Part shown: in pieces, positions 1-8,180 of the stretch | Numbering within the stretch: the stretch's first letter is position 1 | Layout of the letters: every line of letters begins with the position of its first letter | Assembly: GCA_945486035.1 (NCBI GenBank) | Contig: CALYTB010000003.1 | Location: 1 to 55,759 of the forward strand | Length of the DNA: 55,759 nt | Source: an uncultured Clostridia bacterium | GTDB taxonomy: Bacteria; Bacillota; Clostridia; Oscillospirales; Oscillospiraceae | Direction of reading: 5' to 3' | Translations under genes and position numbers: made by a program | Notes under the pieces: generated by a model | The model's input: only the letters and a program-made list of their open reading frames with translations | What the model was told of the DNA's origin: nothing | The model's database searches: none

Positions 1-2
1 TC

Positions 3-521
3 GAACTGTTTCAGGGGCTCCGCCGGGATTTGACAAAGCTGTCCCTGGGAACCTACTTTGCCCAGGCGGCTGAACTGATCTCTCAGGAGGATCTTCCCAA
101 TCCGGAGCTTCAATCCCTGGTCCTGAACTGCCTGTATGCGCTGGATAAGCTGGAGATATCGCAGGAACTAATCAAAGCGGTTTTCGAACTCAGATGCGCC
201 TGCCTGGCTGGTTACACACCGGATTTATATGGCTGCCATGTGTGCGGCAGCCAATCGCCGGATGTATTTGACCTGTCTTCCGGGCACCTGGAATGCAAAA
301 CCTGCCGGTCGCAGCTCTCCATGGGGATTCGGCTCCCTGTGACCCCTGCGCTTCTGGATGCAATGCGGTATATTTGTTTTTGCGAGCCCAAAAAACTTTT
401 TTCATTCCGGGTTGGAACGGATACTCTGAAAATGCTTTCGGATCTGACGGAGGCGTATCTTTTAACGCAGCTGGAACAGGGCTTTTCTACATTGGATTTT
501 TATAAATCGTTACTTATCTAG
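3..521 (+). CDS. recO: DNA repair protein RecO, C-terminal part (5' end outside window)
   Basis: The reading frame is open to the left edge, so this is the 3' part of a longer gene; position 3 is the first full codon and no start is visible. RecO loads RecA onto SSB-coated single-stranded DNA with RecR during gap repair. The helical C-terminal domain is recognisable (FQGLRRDL, then FELRCACLAGYTPDLYGC), followed by a four-cysteine zinc ribbon of form CxxC-x14-CxxC (CHVCG and CKTC). It ends 9 nt before mutS2 on the same strand, suggesting co-transcription. An ORF finder may place a TTG start at 30; that is an artefact of the window edge. Confidence 0.88.
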   Translation, partial: ELFQGLRRDLTKLSLGTYFAQAAELISQEDLPNPELQSLVLNCLYALDKLEISQELIKAVFELRCACLAGYTPDLYGCHVCGSQSPDVFDLSSGHLECKTCRSQLSMGIRLPVTPALLDAMRYICFCEPKKLFSFRVGTDTLKMLSDLTEAYLLTQLEQGFSTLDFYKSLLI

Positions 522-530
522 GAGATCATC

Positions 531-2909
531 ATGTCTGAGCTATATGAAAAATCGTTGTTAAAACTGGAACTGGATCAGGTTTTGTCACGCCTGGCCGAGT
601 GTGCCGGCAGTGAGGGCGGAAAAGAGGCCTGTGTGAAGCTGATGCCTTCGGCTGATCTGGAGGAAGTGGAATTGCTGCTTCGGCAGACGACGGCAGCTTC
701 TGACCTGTGCACCAAAAAAGGAAACCCGATTTTTGGGGATGTAAGCGATGTGTCCGCATCTTTGGAACGGGCAGATCGGGGCGGAAGTTTACAGCCAAAG
801 GAGCTCCTGCGCATTGCGGGGGTCCTGCGCTGCGCAAGAAATATCAAGGGCTATGTGTCGGAGGATGATGCAAAGACCGTCCTGGATGACCTTTTCAAGG
901 CGCTTACTCCCAATAAGTATCTGGAGGATAAAATCTTTGGTGCGATCCTTTCCGAGGAGGAAATTGCCGACAACGCATCTCCCGCTTTGGCGGATATCCG
1001 GCGCCATATGCGTATTCAGTCCGGCAAAATCCGGGACAGCCTGCAGAAGGTGATTTCCTCCCCATCCTACAGCAAGTTCCTTCGTGAACCGATCATTACC
1101 ATTCGCCAGGGTCGGTATGTGGTGCCGGTGAAAAGTGAATGTAAAAATGATGTACCGGGACTTGTCCACGATGTATCCGCAACCGGCTCCACCTATTTTG
1201 TGGAGCCCATGTCCGCGGTAAACGCCAACAACGCGCTCCGGGAGCTGGAGCTGAAGGAGAAGAAGGAGATCGAACGCATCCTGGCGGAACTGTCCAGCGA
1301 TGCTGCCGCTCACGCCGGGGACATCAATCTGGACTATCAGATGCTGGTTCGTCTGGATGTTATCTTTGCGAAAGCCAAGCTTGCCTATCGGATGCGGGCT
1401 TGGGCACCCATTATGAATGACCAAGGGAAGATCGAACTCAGAAATGCCCGCCATCCTCTGATTGATCCGCAGAAAGTTGTCCCAATTACTGTCAGACTGG
1501 GTTCTGACTTTGACACCATGATCATCACCGGGCCCAATACAGGCGGTAAAACCGTCACGCTGAAGACGGTAGGACTGCTGACTTTGATGGCGGAATGCGG
1601 TCTGCATATTCCCGCCGGGGATGGAAGCTGCCTTTCAACCTTTGATGCCATTCTCGCGGACATCGGGGATGAGCAATCCATCGCCCAGAGCCTGTCAACG
1701 TTTTCCAGCCACATGCGGACCATTGTGGATGTGGTGTCTCAGTGCGACAGCCGCACGCTTGTCCTTTTTGACGAGCTTGGCGCCGGCACGGATCCCGCTG
1801 AGGGTGCGGCGCTGGCAATGGCAATTATTGAATTCTGCCGGAAAATGAACAGCAGAGTCGTGGCGACTACCCACTATGCGGAACTGAAGCTCTACGCCAT
1901 GCGTACCAAAGGCGTGATCAACGCCTCCTGCGAATTTGACGTAGAAACCCTCCAGCCCACCTACAAGCTGCTGATCGGCATTCCCGGAAAATCCAATGCC
2001 TTTGCAATTTCCAGGAAGCTTGGCCTTTCTGAGGAGATTTTGAAGGAAGCGGGAGACCTGGTCGGAAAAAGTGACAAGGATTTTGAAGATGTTCTCTCCC
2101 AGCTGGAACAGCAGCGCCAGCAGATGGAGTCCGCCAGAATGGAAGCGGAACGGCTCCGTCAGGAAACCGCAAAGATCAAACAGCAGAGTGAGGAGTACCA
2201 GGAGCAGCTTCGTAAGGAAAAAGAGAAAGCCATGGAGGCCGCCAGGAAGGAAGCACGATCGATTATTGAGGAAGCGCGTGCTGCCGCCAATATTGCCTCC
2301 GAGGAGCTGAAAGCTTTGCGCAAGCAGCTACAGGACAGTGCGGATACAACCGGTATCAATCAGCGCCAGGCAGAGCTCCGGCGAAACTTGAATGAGGTGG
2401 AGGACAAGCTGAGGGCCAAGCAGCCGGAAAAAATCAGACAGGCTCCCAGCAGGGGAATTCTGGTGGGCGATACGGTGGAATTGCTGAAGCTGGGAACGAA
2501 AGCACATGTGATTGCCATTAATAAGGACGGAACCTACCAGCTTCAGGCAGGGATTCTCAAGCTGAATGCCAAGGCAGATGAAATCTATCTGCTGGAGAAT
2601 GAAAATCCCTACAAGGTGAAAGGAGGCCACCCGGCCCATTCCGGACGGGAAATGAAAATGCAGGCCATGTCCTCTGAAATAGATTTGAGAGGCATGGATA
2701 CAGTGGAGGCCGTCTGCGTTATGGAGCGTTATCTGGACGAAGCCATGCGCGGCAATCTTCCGTCGGTACGCATCATTCACGGAAAAGGTACGGGGGCGCT
2801 TCGTTCCGCAGTTCAACAGGCTTTGCGCAAGAATAAGTTTGTGAAAAGCTTCCGTTTGGGGCAATACGGAGAAGGCGAGGACGGGGTTACCATAGCAGAG
2901 TTCCGTTGA
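531..2909 (+). CDS. mutS2: Endonuclease MutS2
   Basis: This 792-residue protein has full MutS2 length. The ABC-type ATPase core carries Walker A G334-PNTGGK-T341 and a downstream FDELGAGTDPAEG signature. A long Glu/Lys/Gln-rich coiled coil (about residues 510-640) follows. The C-terminal Smr nuclease domain runs from about 715 to 792, with IDLRGM at 717-722 and HGKGTG at 750-755. It lacks the mismatch-recognition domain of MutS. Family members act on branched DNA to restrain recombination and, in Bacillus, help rescue collided ribosomes; which role applies here cannot be told. The ATG follows an AGGAGA site. Upstream recO fits a repair operon. Confidence 0.96.
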   Translation: MSELYEKSLLKLELDQVLSRLAECAGSEGGKEACVKLMPSADLEEVELLLRQTTAASDLCTKKGNPIFGDVSDVSASLERADRGGSLQPKELLRIAGVLRCARNIKGYVSEDDAKTVLDDLFKALTPNKYLEDKIFGAILSEEEIADNASPALADIRRHMRIQSGKIRDSLQKVISSPSYSKFLREPIITIRQGRYVVPVKSECKNDVPGLVHDVSATGSTYFVEPMSAVNANNALRELELKEKKEIERILAELSSDAAAHAGDINLDYQMLVRLDVIFAKAKLAYRMRAWAPIMNDQGKIELRNARHPLIDPQKVVPITVRLGSDFDTMIITGPNTGGKTVTLKTVGLLTLMAECGLHIPAGDGSCLSTFDAILADIGDEQSIAQSLSTFSSHMRTIVDVVSQCDSRTLVLFDELGAGTDPAEGAALAMAIIEFCRKMNSRVVATTHYAELKLYAMRTKGVINASCEFDVETLQPTYKLLIGIPGKSNAFAISRKLGLSEEILKEAGDLVGKSDKDFEDVLSQLEQQRQQMESARMEAERLRQETAKIKQQSEEYQEQLRKEKEKAMEAARKEARSIIEEARAAANIASEELKALRKQLQDSADTTGINQRQAELRRNLNEVEDKLRAKQPEKIRQAPSRGILVGDTVELLKLGTKAHVIAINKDGTYQLQAGILKLNAKADEIYLLENENPYKVKGGHPAHSGREMKMQAMSSEIDLRGMDTVEAVCVMERYLDEAMRGNLPSVRIIHGKGTGALRSAVQQALRKNKFVKSFRLGQYGEGEDGVTIAEFR

Positions 2910-2978
2910 TTTCCACCAGTGTATGCGGCAGTGTTTCCCCGGAGCCAACACAGATATGTATGACGGAACGAAAATTTA

Positions 2979-3006
2979 TTGACTTTTTCGGTAAAAATGC
3001 TATGAT
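2979..3006 (+). promoter_or_regulatory. Sigma-A promoter for the HPr-like gene
   Basis: TTGACT (2979-2984) and TATGAT (3001-3006) are separated by 16 bp, about 55 nt upstream of the HPr-like ATG. It lies in the short gap after mutS2, so the HPr-like gene probably has its own transcript. Confidence 0.7.
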
Positions 3007-3060
3007 ATATACAGACCGATCGTATTCCGTAGGGATACGAAAAAAGGGGAGTGTTTGAAA

Positions 3061-3321
3061 ATGTTCAACAAGGAAGTCATTGTCCGCTGCGAATCTGGAC
3101 TGCACAACAAGCAGGCTACATATTTTGTACAGAAGGCGAACGAGTTTGAGAGCAGCATCTGGCTGGAATCCGATTCCCGCAAGATGAATGCGAAGAGCCT
3201 GCTGGGCATCATGTCTCTCGGAATTGTCACCGGTTCCAAGGTAACGCTGAGTGCGATTGGCCCCGATGCAGAGGTCGCAGTTAACGCGCTCGATGCACTG
3301 CTTCAGCGGGATGTGTATTGA
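3061..3321 (+). CDS. HPr-family phosphocarrier-like protein with altered active site
   Basis: This 86-residue protein matches HPr in length and layout. The canonical site is G-(I/L)-H-A-R-P-A; here it reads GLHNKQA at 13-19, so His15 is kept but Arg17 and Pro18 are Lys and Gln. The regulatory serine region (AKSLLGIMSLG, Ser46) is intact. ATG 3061 was chosen over TTG 3055 because the AAAAGGGGAG site is then correctly spaced. HPr carries phosphate from Enzyme I to sugar permeases, and its Ser46-phosphate form acts with CcpA. Loss of Arg17 makes ordinary phosphotransfer uncertain, so a regulatory Crh-like role is possible. No other PTS gene is nearby. A hairpin terminator follows. Confidence 0.85.
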   Translation: MFNKEVIVRCESGLHNKQATYFVQKANEFESSIWLESDSRKMNAKSLLGIMSLGIVTGSKVTLSAIGPDAEVAVNALDALLQRDVY

Positions 3322-3334
3322 TTGAACCGATATT

Positions 3335-3379
3335 AACCGCCTCAATGCCGCTTTCATTGCATTGGGGCGGTTATTTTTT
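3335..3379 (+). terminator. Rho-independent terminator between the HPr-like gene and uvrC
   Basis: A 13-bp stem (3335-3347 with 3360-3372, one G-U pair) is followed by a T-rich run to 3379. The uvrC ATG begins only 11 nt later, so uvrC transcription must read through this hairpin or start close to it. Confidence 0.8.
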
Positions 3380-3389
3380 AGGAGAGTAT

Positions 3390-5210
3390 ATGACCTTTGA
3401 TGAGTTGAAGGAGAAAGCCCTGAGTCTTCCCTACGCCCCCGGGGTGTACATCATGCGGGACAAAACAGACACCGTGATCTACATTGGGAAAGCGAAGAAG
3501 CTCAAAAATAGAGTCAGTCAGTATTTTCAGGATACAGCTTCCCACACACCGAAAACCAGGCTGATGGTCAGTAAAATTCACCATTTCGATGTGATCGTCG
3601 CTGCAAGTGAATTTGAAGCCCTGGTTTTGGAATGCTCATTAATCAAGCGATATTTACCCAAATACAACATTCTTCTGAAGGACGACAAAGGATATCCGTA
3701 TTTACGCCTGAATATGAAAGAGCCCTATCCTGTCATCACAATGGTAAACAAGATTGCTGATGACGGGGCCTCCTATTTCGGACCCTATGGGAGCAGGAGC
3801 ATAACCCATGATCTGCTGGAAACCATTCGTGTGACGCTGAAGCTTCCCGGCTGCAGCAAACAGTTTCCAAGGGATATCGGGAAGGATCGTCCTTGTCTTA
3901 ACTATCATATGAAGCAGTGCGAGGGCTGGTGTCGGGAAGAAAACAGCTGCATCTTATACCGGGAGCGGATGGAGGAAGCGAGGCAGCTTCTCCTGGGAAA
4001 CTACAAAGCGGTTGCGGATCAGCTTAAGGAACAGATGCTCACCCATGCGGACAAGATGGAGTTTGAGCTGGCAGCGGCTGTTCGGGACAGACTTAACGCA
4101 GTGGAAACGTTGGGGAAAAAGCAGCTGGTGACAGCGGGATCGCTCTCCGATACGGATGTGGTCGGATACGCCGAGACAGAGGCGAAAGCGTGCTTCGCGG
4201 TGCTTCATTTCAGTGGAGGAAATCTCCTGGATAAAGAATACGAGGTATTCTCAAAACCGGATGACAAAACGGAGGCGGTTTCCAGCCTGATGAAGCAATT
4301 CTATTTAAGCCGTGGGCTTGCGCCAAAGCTTGTTCTGCTGCCTTTTGAATTGGATGACAGTGATCTGTTTGCCCAGCTTATGGAGCAGAGGTTTGGAAGG
4401 CTTTCAAAGCTCCGGGTCCCCCAGCGGGGGGATAATGTCAGACTTGTGGAACTTGCCAACCGGAATGCCTTCGAAGAGGCAGAGCGGGTGACAGGGAAAG
4501 AAGAGCGCGTCAACGCGACCTTACTGGCTCTGGGGAAAATGCTGTCCATGGAACCGCCCAAAAGGATAGAATCCTTTGATATATCGAATATTTCGGGAAC
4601 GGATATTGTGGCGAGTATGGTGGTTTTCTCCGATGGCAAGCCGAATAAATCGTCATACAAGCGGTTCAAAATTGAGCAGCTTCATAATCAGGATGACTAT
4701 GCCTCTATGCGGCAGGTTGTGACAAGACGCTTTGCGCACTACCTGGAATCGGACAAAGGATTTGAAGAAGCTCCGGATTTACTGCTGATTGACGGAGGCG
4801 TTGTCCATGCAAAGACGGCCCTCCAGGCGCTCCAGGCGCTTCAGCTTTCTTTACCGGTGTTCGGTATGGTGAAGGATGATCGGCATCGTACCAGGGCTCT
4901 GGTGACGCCGGAAGGAGAAGAGATTCGCATCGATGCGAATCAGGCAGTGTTCTCATTCGTCGGCAGTATTCAGGAAGAAACCCATCGATTTGCGATTACC
5001 TATCACAGGCAGCTTCGCAGCAAGCGGCTGCGGTATTCTGAACTGGACGGTATCACCGGAATCGGGGAAAAACGGAAACAGGAGCTACTGCGCCAATTCA
5101 AGTCGATAAAGGCAATCGGACAGGCTACTCTGCCGGAGTTGGAACGCATTCTTCCCAAGGATGCTGCCGCGGCGGTTTATCATCATTTCCATGAAACTGG
5201 GGAAAACTAG
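3390..5210 (+). CDS. uvrC: Excinuclease ABC subunit C
   Basis: UvrC makes both incisions around bulky DNA lesions in nucleotide excision repair with UvrA and UvrB. The 606-residue length is normal. The N-terminal GIY-YIG nuclease is clear (G18-V-Y and Y31-I-G, then Arg41). A UvrB-binding UVR segment lies near 205-240, an RNase H-like half follows (FDISNISGTD, LLIDGG), and helix-hairpin-helix motifs (GITGIGEKRK) end the protein. ATG 3390 fits the AGGAG just upstream; in-frame codons from 3318 lie inside the preceding terminator and were rejected. rsmD follows after 9 nt. Confidence 0.97.
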   Translation: MTFDELKEKALSLPYAPGVYIMRDKTDTVIYIGKAKKLKNRVSQYFQDTASHTPKTRLMVSKIHHFDVIVAASEFEALVLECSLIKRYLPKYNILLKDDKGYPYLRLNMKEPYPVITMVNKIADDGASYFGPYGSRSITHDLLETIRVTLKLPGCSKQFPRDIGKDRPCLNYHMKQCEGWCREENSCILYRERMEEARQLLLGNYKAVADQLKEQMLTHADKMEFELAAAVRDRLNAVETLGKKQLVTAGSLSDTDVVGYAETEAKACFAVLHFSGGNLLDKEYEVFSKPDDKTEAVSSLMKQFYLSRGLAPKLVLLPFELDDSDLFAQLMEQRFGRLSKLRVPQRGDNVRLVELANRNAFEEAERVTGKEERVNATLLALGKMLSMEPPKRIESFDISNISGTDIVASMVVFSDGKPNKSSYKRFKIEQLHNQDDYASMRQVVTRRFAHYLESDKGFEEAPDLLLIDGGVVHAKTALQALQALQLSLPVFGMVKDDRHRTRALVTPEGEEIRIDANQAVFSFVGSIQEETHRFAITYHRQLRSKRLRYSELDGITGIGEKRKQELLRQFKSIKAIGQATLPELERILPKDAAAAVYHHFHETGEN

Positions 5211-5219
5211 GAGGAAGCC

Positions 5220-5762
5220 ATGCGCGTAATTACAGGAAAAGCAAGAGGCATTCAGCTGAAAGCACCGGACGGTCTGAAGACAAGACCCACCGCCGACCGG
5301 GTAAAGGAAGCCCTCTTCAGCATCATTCAGTTTGAGATTGCCGGAGCCCATGTCCTCGATCTGTTTGGTGGAACGGGCCAACTGGGGATAGAAGCATTAA
5401 GCAGAGGAGCATCCGGTGCCGTGTTCGTGGATAAGGGAGAGGAAGCGTGCCAAATCATCCGGGAGAATCTCAAACGTACGGGCTTTGCAAACAATGCTTG
5501 CGTAGTTCGAAGAGATTATTTGGAATATCTGAACCACTGCAATGACCAATTTGGAATCATCTTTTTGGATCCTCCCTATGCGGAAGTATTTTTGGAAAAT
5601 GCACTAAATCGGATAACGGAAATTGACATTTTACAAAGCGGTGGTATAATAATCGCAGAGAGACCTTTCGGAAAAGAACTTACATGGGATTCGGAGAAGC
5701 TCCTCCGATCCAAGGACTACAAGTACGGAAAGACCCTCCTGACAGTATTCAGAAAAAAGTGA
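5220..5762 (+). CDS. rsmD: 16S rRNA (guanine(966)-N(2))-methyltransferase RsmD
   Basis: The 180-residue protein begins with the RsmD signature MRVITGKARG, followed by TRPTADRVKEALF. The SAM-binding glycine motif is LDLFGGTGQLG and the catalytic DPPY motif is D117-P-P-Y120. RsmD methylates N2 of G966 in 16S rRNA during small-subunit maturation. It follows uvrC by 9 nt with an AGGAGG site and precedes coaD by 16 nt; the rsmD-coaD pair is a very common bacterial gene order. Confidence 0.95.
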   Translation: MRVITGKARGIQLKAPDGLKTRPTADRVKEALFSIIQFEIAGAHVLDLFGGTGQLGIEALSRGASGAVFVDKGEEACQIIRENLKRTGFANNACVVRRDYLEYLNHCNDQFGIIFLDPPYAEVFLENALNRITEIDILQSGGIIIAERPFGKELTWDSEKLLRSKDYKYGKTLLTVFRKK

Positions 5763-5778
5763 AAGCGACTGGAATGGT

Positions 5779-6267
5779 ATGAAAATCGCCATATATCCCG
5801 GCAGTTTTGATCCGGTTACCAGCGGTCATCTGAACATTATTCGGCGGGCCGCGAATATTTTTGACAGATTGATCGTTTGTGTCATGGTGAATGCGGGGAA
5901 GAACCCAATGTTCACATTGGAAGAGCGCGTGGAGCTGATACGCCGAGTGACAGGGGACATTCCGAACGTGGAAGTGGATTGTTCAAACGAGCTTTTGGCA
6001 GAATATGCGAAACGGCGTGGTGGCTGTGTTGTTGTAAAGGGGCTTCGTGCCGGTTCTGATTTTGAAAACGAGTTCCAGATGGCATTGATTAATCATAAAA
6101 TCAATCCGGATTTGGATACAATGTTTTTGACGGCAGAAAGCCAGTATATGTATCTGAGCTCCAGTACCGTAAAAGAGCTCGGCAGCTACGGAGTGGATCT
6201 TTCAGATTTTCTTCCGGCAGAGATAATCCCGGATTTTCAGAAGAAAATAGGGAAAAAACCGATTTAG
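5779..6267 (+). CDS. coaD: Phosphopantetheine adenylyltransferase
   Basis: CoaD transfers AMP from ATP to 4'-phosphopantetheine to give dephospho-CoA, the fourth step from pantothenate to CoA. The 162-residue protein has the nucleotidyltransferase motif PGSFDPVTSGH (TxGH at 14-17), Arg-rich substrate segments (KGLRAGSDFENE) and the C-terminal YLSSSTVKE (SSTxVK) motif. The length is typical. It is in an rsmD-coaD-coiled-coil cluster with short gaps and probably one transcript. Confidence 0.96.
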   Translation: MKIAIYPGSFDPVTSGHLNIIRRAANIFDRLIVCVMVNAGKNPMFTLEERVELIRRVTGDIPNVEVDCSNELLAEYAKRRGGCVVVKGLRAGSDFENEFQMALINHKINPDLDTMFLTAESQYMYLSSSTVKELGSYGVDLSDFLPAEIIPDFQKKIGKKPI

Positions 6268-6279
6268 GAGGATATTTAT

Positions 6280-6795
6280 ATGAGTGACAGAAATATTGAA
6301 GATATTATTGGTGCATTGTATGATTTGGTTCAGGATGCCCGTGCCATGCCTCTTGCTGCGGACAAATGCATCCTTGAGCGGGACCGTGTGCTGGACATGC
6401 TGGATGAAATTATCGCGCAGCTCCCTGCGGAATTGAAGCAGTCCAGATCTATTGTGGAATCCAGAAATGAATTAATCAGCCAGGCACGCAGAGAAGCAGA
6501 AACCATGCTCAAGCAGGCGCAGGAACAGGCAAAGCAAATGGTGACCAAGGAAGCAATCTACATGGAGGCAAAGCGCCGCAGCGAGGAATTGGTGAATCAG
6601 ACACAGAATCGTGTTACGCAGCTGCGTAAGGCCGGGAACGAATACATGGATGATGCCCTGAGACGTACAGAGGATACCATCGCCCAGGCTTTGGAAGAGG
6701 TGCGCGAAACACGCATGAGATTCCGTACAGTCACGGAAGCACAGGAGCAGCGTCAGGAACAGAGAAAGCAAGCCAATGTAGATGTCGAGTTATAA
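6280..6795 (+). CDS. Conserved coiled-coil protein downstream of coaD
   Basis: This 171-residue soluble protein has an almost wholly helical, Glu/Gln/Arg/Ala-rich sequence from about residue 55 to the end. No membrane segment or catalytic motif is seen. Proteins of this type next to coaD in Clostridia are often labelled ATPase or ATP-synthase B/E subunit because of low-complexity coiled-coil similarity; nothing here supports an ATPase. A scaffold or DivIVA-like role is possible but is only inference. An AGGAGG site precedes the ATG, coaD is 12 nt upstream, and a terminator ends the cluster. Confidence 0.8.
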   Translation: MSDRNIEDIIGALYDLVQDARAMPLAADKCILERDRVLDMLDEIIAQLPAELKQSRSIVESRNELISQARREAETMLKQAQEQAKQMVTKEAIYMEAKRRSEELVNQTQNRVTQLRKAGNEYMDDALRRTEDTIAQALEEVRETRMRFRTVTEAQEQRQEQRKQANVDVEL

Positions 6796-6821
6796 AGCAC
6801 TTCTGGTATTGCTGTCATAAC

Positions 6822-6862
6822 AGCCGGTGCAGGCCAAAATGGTCTGCATCGGTTCTTTTTTT
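6822..6862 (+). terminator. Rho-independent terminator after the coaD cluster
   Basis: A 12-bp stem with G-U pairs (6824-6835 with 6841-6852) and a 5-nt loop is followed by a run of T to 6862. Confidence 0.8.
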
Positions 6863-6901
6863 CTTTCGTAGAAGTAAAATGTATTGAAAGGGGAGGGGAG
6901 C

Positions 6902-7360
6902 ATGGCAAAACAACAAAAACCATTTTCCGACGGGGGAGAATTGGGAACTGCGTTAGCTTCGGGAGTAGTCGCGAGCATGCTTTCGGCGGTAATTCTGTGT
7001 GGGGTATTGGCATATCTTGTTGCCTCTGAACGAATCTCGGAGAATTCTATTGGATATGGGGTCATGGCAATCCTGTTCGTTTCCTCACTTCTGGGAGGCT
7101 GTATTTCAAAATACCGCGAAAGAAATCGAGGAATTCTGTGCTGTGTCGTATCAGGAATCATGTTTCTTTTCGTGTTGGTTGGTGTTACAGCTTTGTTTTT
7201 TGATGGAGAATTCCGAGGCGTAATCCCTAATACTTCAATGATTTTATGTGGAAGTGCGGTTGCGGCAATCCTATACAAGCCTTCCTTAAGGAAAAGCAGG
7301 GGAGTGCATTCTGGAAAAAGGAGTGGTAAAGTTGTACAAAAAAGGCTGTATGGTAAATGA
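6902..7360 (+). CDS. TIGR04086-type four-helix membrane protein
   Basis: The 152-residue protein has four hydrophobic segments (about 18-40, 48-68, 75-97 and 102-120) and a Lys/Arg-rich C-terminal tail. This layout and the N-terminal region fit the TIGR04086 (YrzE-like) family of Firmicutes membrane proteins, whose function is unknown. ATG 6902 is preceded by AAAGGGGAGGGGAG; a TTG at 6884 would give six extra residues and lacks a spaced ribosome site. It is a single gene between a terminator and a long gap. A short inverted repeat (GGTAAAT/ATTTACC) overlaps its stop codon. Confidence 0.78.
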   Translation: MAKQQKPFSDGGELGTALASGVVASMLSAVILCGVLAYLVASERISENSIGYGVMAILFVSSLLGGCISKYRERNRGILCCVVSGIMFLFVLVGVTALFFDGEFRGVIPNTSMILCGSAVAAILYKPSLRKSRGVHSGKRSGKVVQKRLYGK

Positions 7361-7492
7361 TATTTACCTATTTTCCAATCAATGAAAGCTTTCCTGCATA
7401 ATCCATATTTAGTGCAAAATAGTCAGTTCCAACGCAAGATGTTGTTAAATAGTTGAAAATGATAAAGAATTTTTGAAACGTGTTTTGCTTGG

Positions 7493-7521
7493 TTGACATA
7501 ATATATAAGCATAAATATATG
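7493..7521 (+). promoter_or_regulatory. Orphan sigma-A-like promoter in the gap
   Basis: TTGACA (7493-7498), a 17-bp spacer and TATATG (7516-7521) lie within AT-rich DNA 660 nt upstream of any plus-strand gene. A transcript from here would enter the inverted repeat at 7623-7700. Confidence 0.45.
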
Positions 7522-7622
7522 GCATTATTTACAAAAATAACCGTTTTCGCTAAATACAGCTTGAAATTATACGGAATTTGGAGTATAGTAAACTTGCTGG
7601 AAATATGCAAGACAGTATATTC

Positions 7623-7700
7623 CCGTGCCATGTTCTCCTCCACTTTTTCGCACAGAGCGGTTTTGTACGCCAGGTGGAGAGAGGCGGATTCATGGCACGG
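7623..7700. repeat. Large imperfect inverted repeat
   Basis: Arms CCGTGCCATG (7623-7632) and CATGGCACGG (7691-7700) are perfect 10-bp inverted copies. Inside them CTCCAC (7638-7643) can pair with GTGGAG (7674-7679), giving a two-part stem around a loop of about 30 nt. Just after it comes ATTTTAC. This could be a structured RNA 3' end or a mobile-element terminus. Confidence 0.55.
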
Positions 7701-8180
7701 ATTTTACATCGGACTTCATATACCGGTTGATACGTTTCTTTTACGGCGGTGACTCGCTCTGACTTGCCTGTGATTGTATCCTCAGACATATCCGATTCTT
7801 TGATGCGCAGTTCTTACTGTGTCGATCGTTGGTTCGTCCCGCGCTTGATTGTACTCCTTTTTATGTGCGATTCTTATACGCTCCAAGAATGCTGTTCCTG
7901 TTGAGTGTTGTTTTATTCTTCTTCTCCCTGTGTTTCTTTACAACGTAGATGCTTCCGGAACAATAGGGTGGTTTACTCAACAGTTTTTGCCTGCTGCCGC
8001 TGCATAAGAGGGTTCCTGTAACCTTTATTCTGTGGCATGTCATACTTTCAAATCGGATGCTTTCCGGGACCGGTGGAATTCATCCCCTTTGCAGTATTGA
8101 TATTGGGCATCTTTCTTCAATTACTTCACGTTTTTTTGAGCGTCATTATTTCATAGAAAGGAAAACGGGTATTATCGGAT

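Larger units (their letters stand above)
7361..8180. other. 820-base gap with no convincing gene
   Basis: The stretch is AT-rich to about 7620 and pyrimidine-rich from about 7760 to 7960. Short reading frames exist on both strands but show no recognisable domain, poor ribosome sites and overlap one another. What can be seen is a promoter-like pair near 7493-7521, an inverted repeat at 7623-7700, and recurring GATTCTT words near 7793 and 7870. It could hold a non-coding RNA, an eroded mobile element or a decayed gene. The xerD start at 8181 has only a distant AAAGGA, so its leader may also begin here. Confidence 0.6.

Noticed and set aside
5877-6059. Small ORFs in other frames within coaD, lon, ftsK and tig
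   Set aside because: They are shadows of strongly conserved genes and lack start signals.
7480-7752. Plus-strand 90-codon ORF in the gap (and minus-strand ORFs 7368-7643, 7550-7789)
   Set aside because: No domain, no well-placed ribosome site, overlapping frames on both strands and a composition unlike the real genes nearby.
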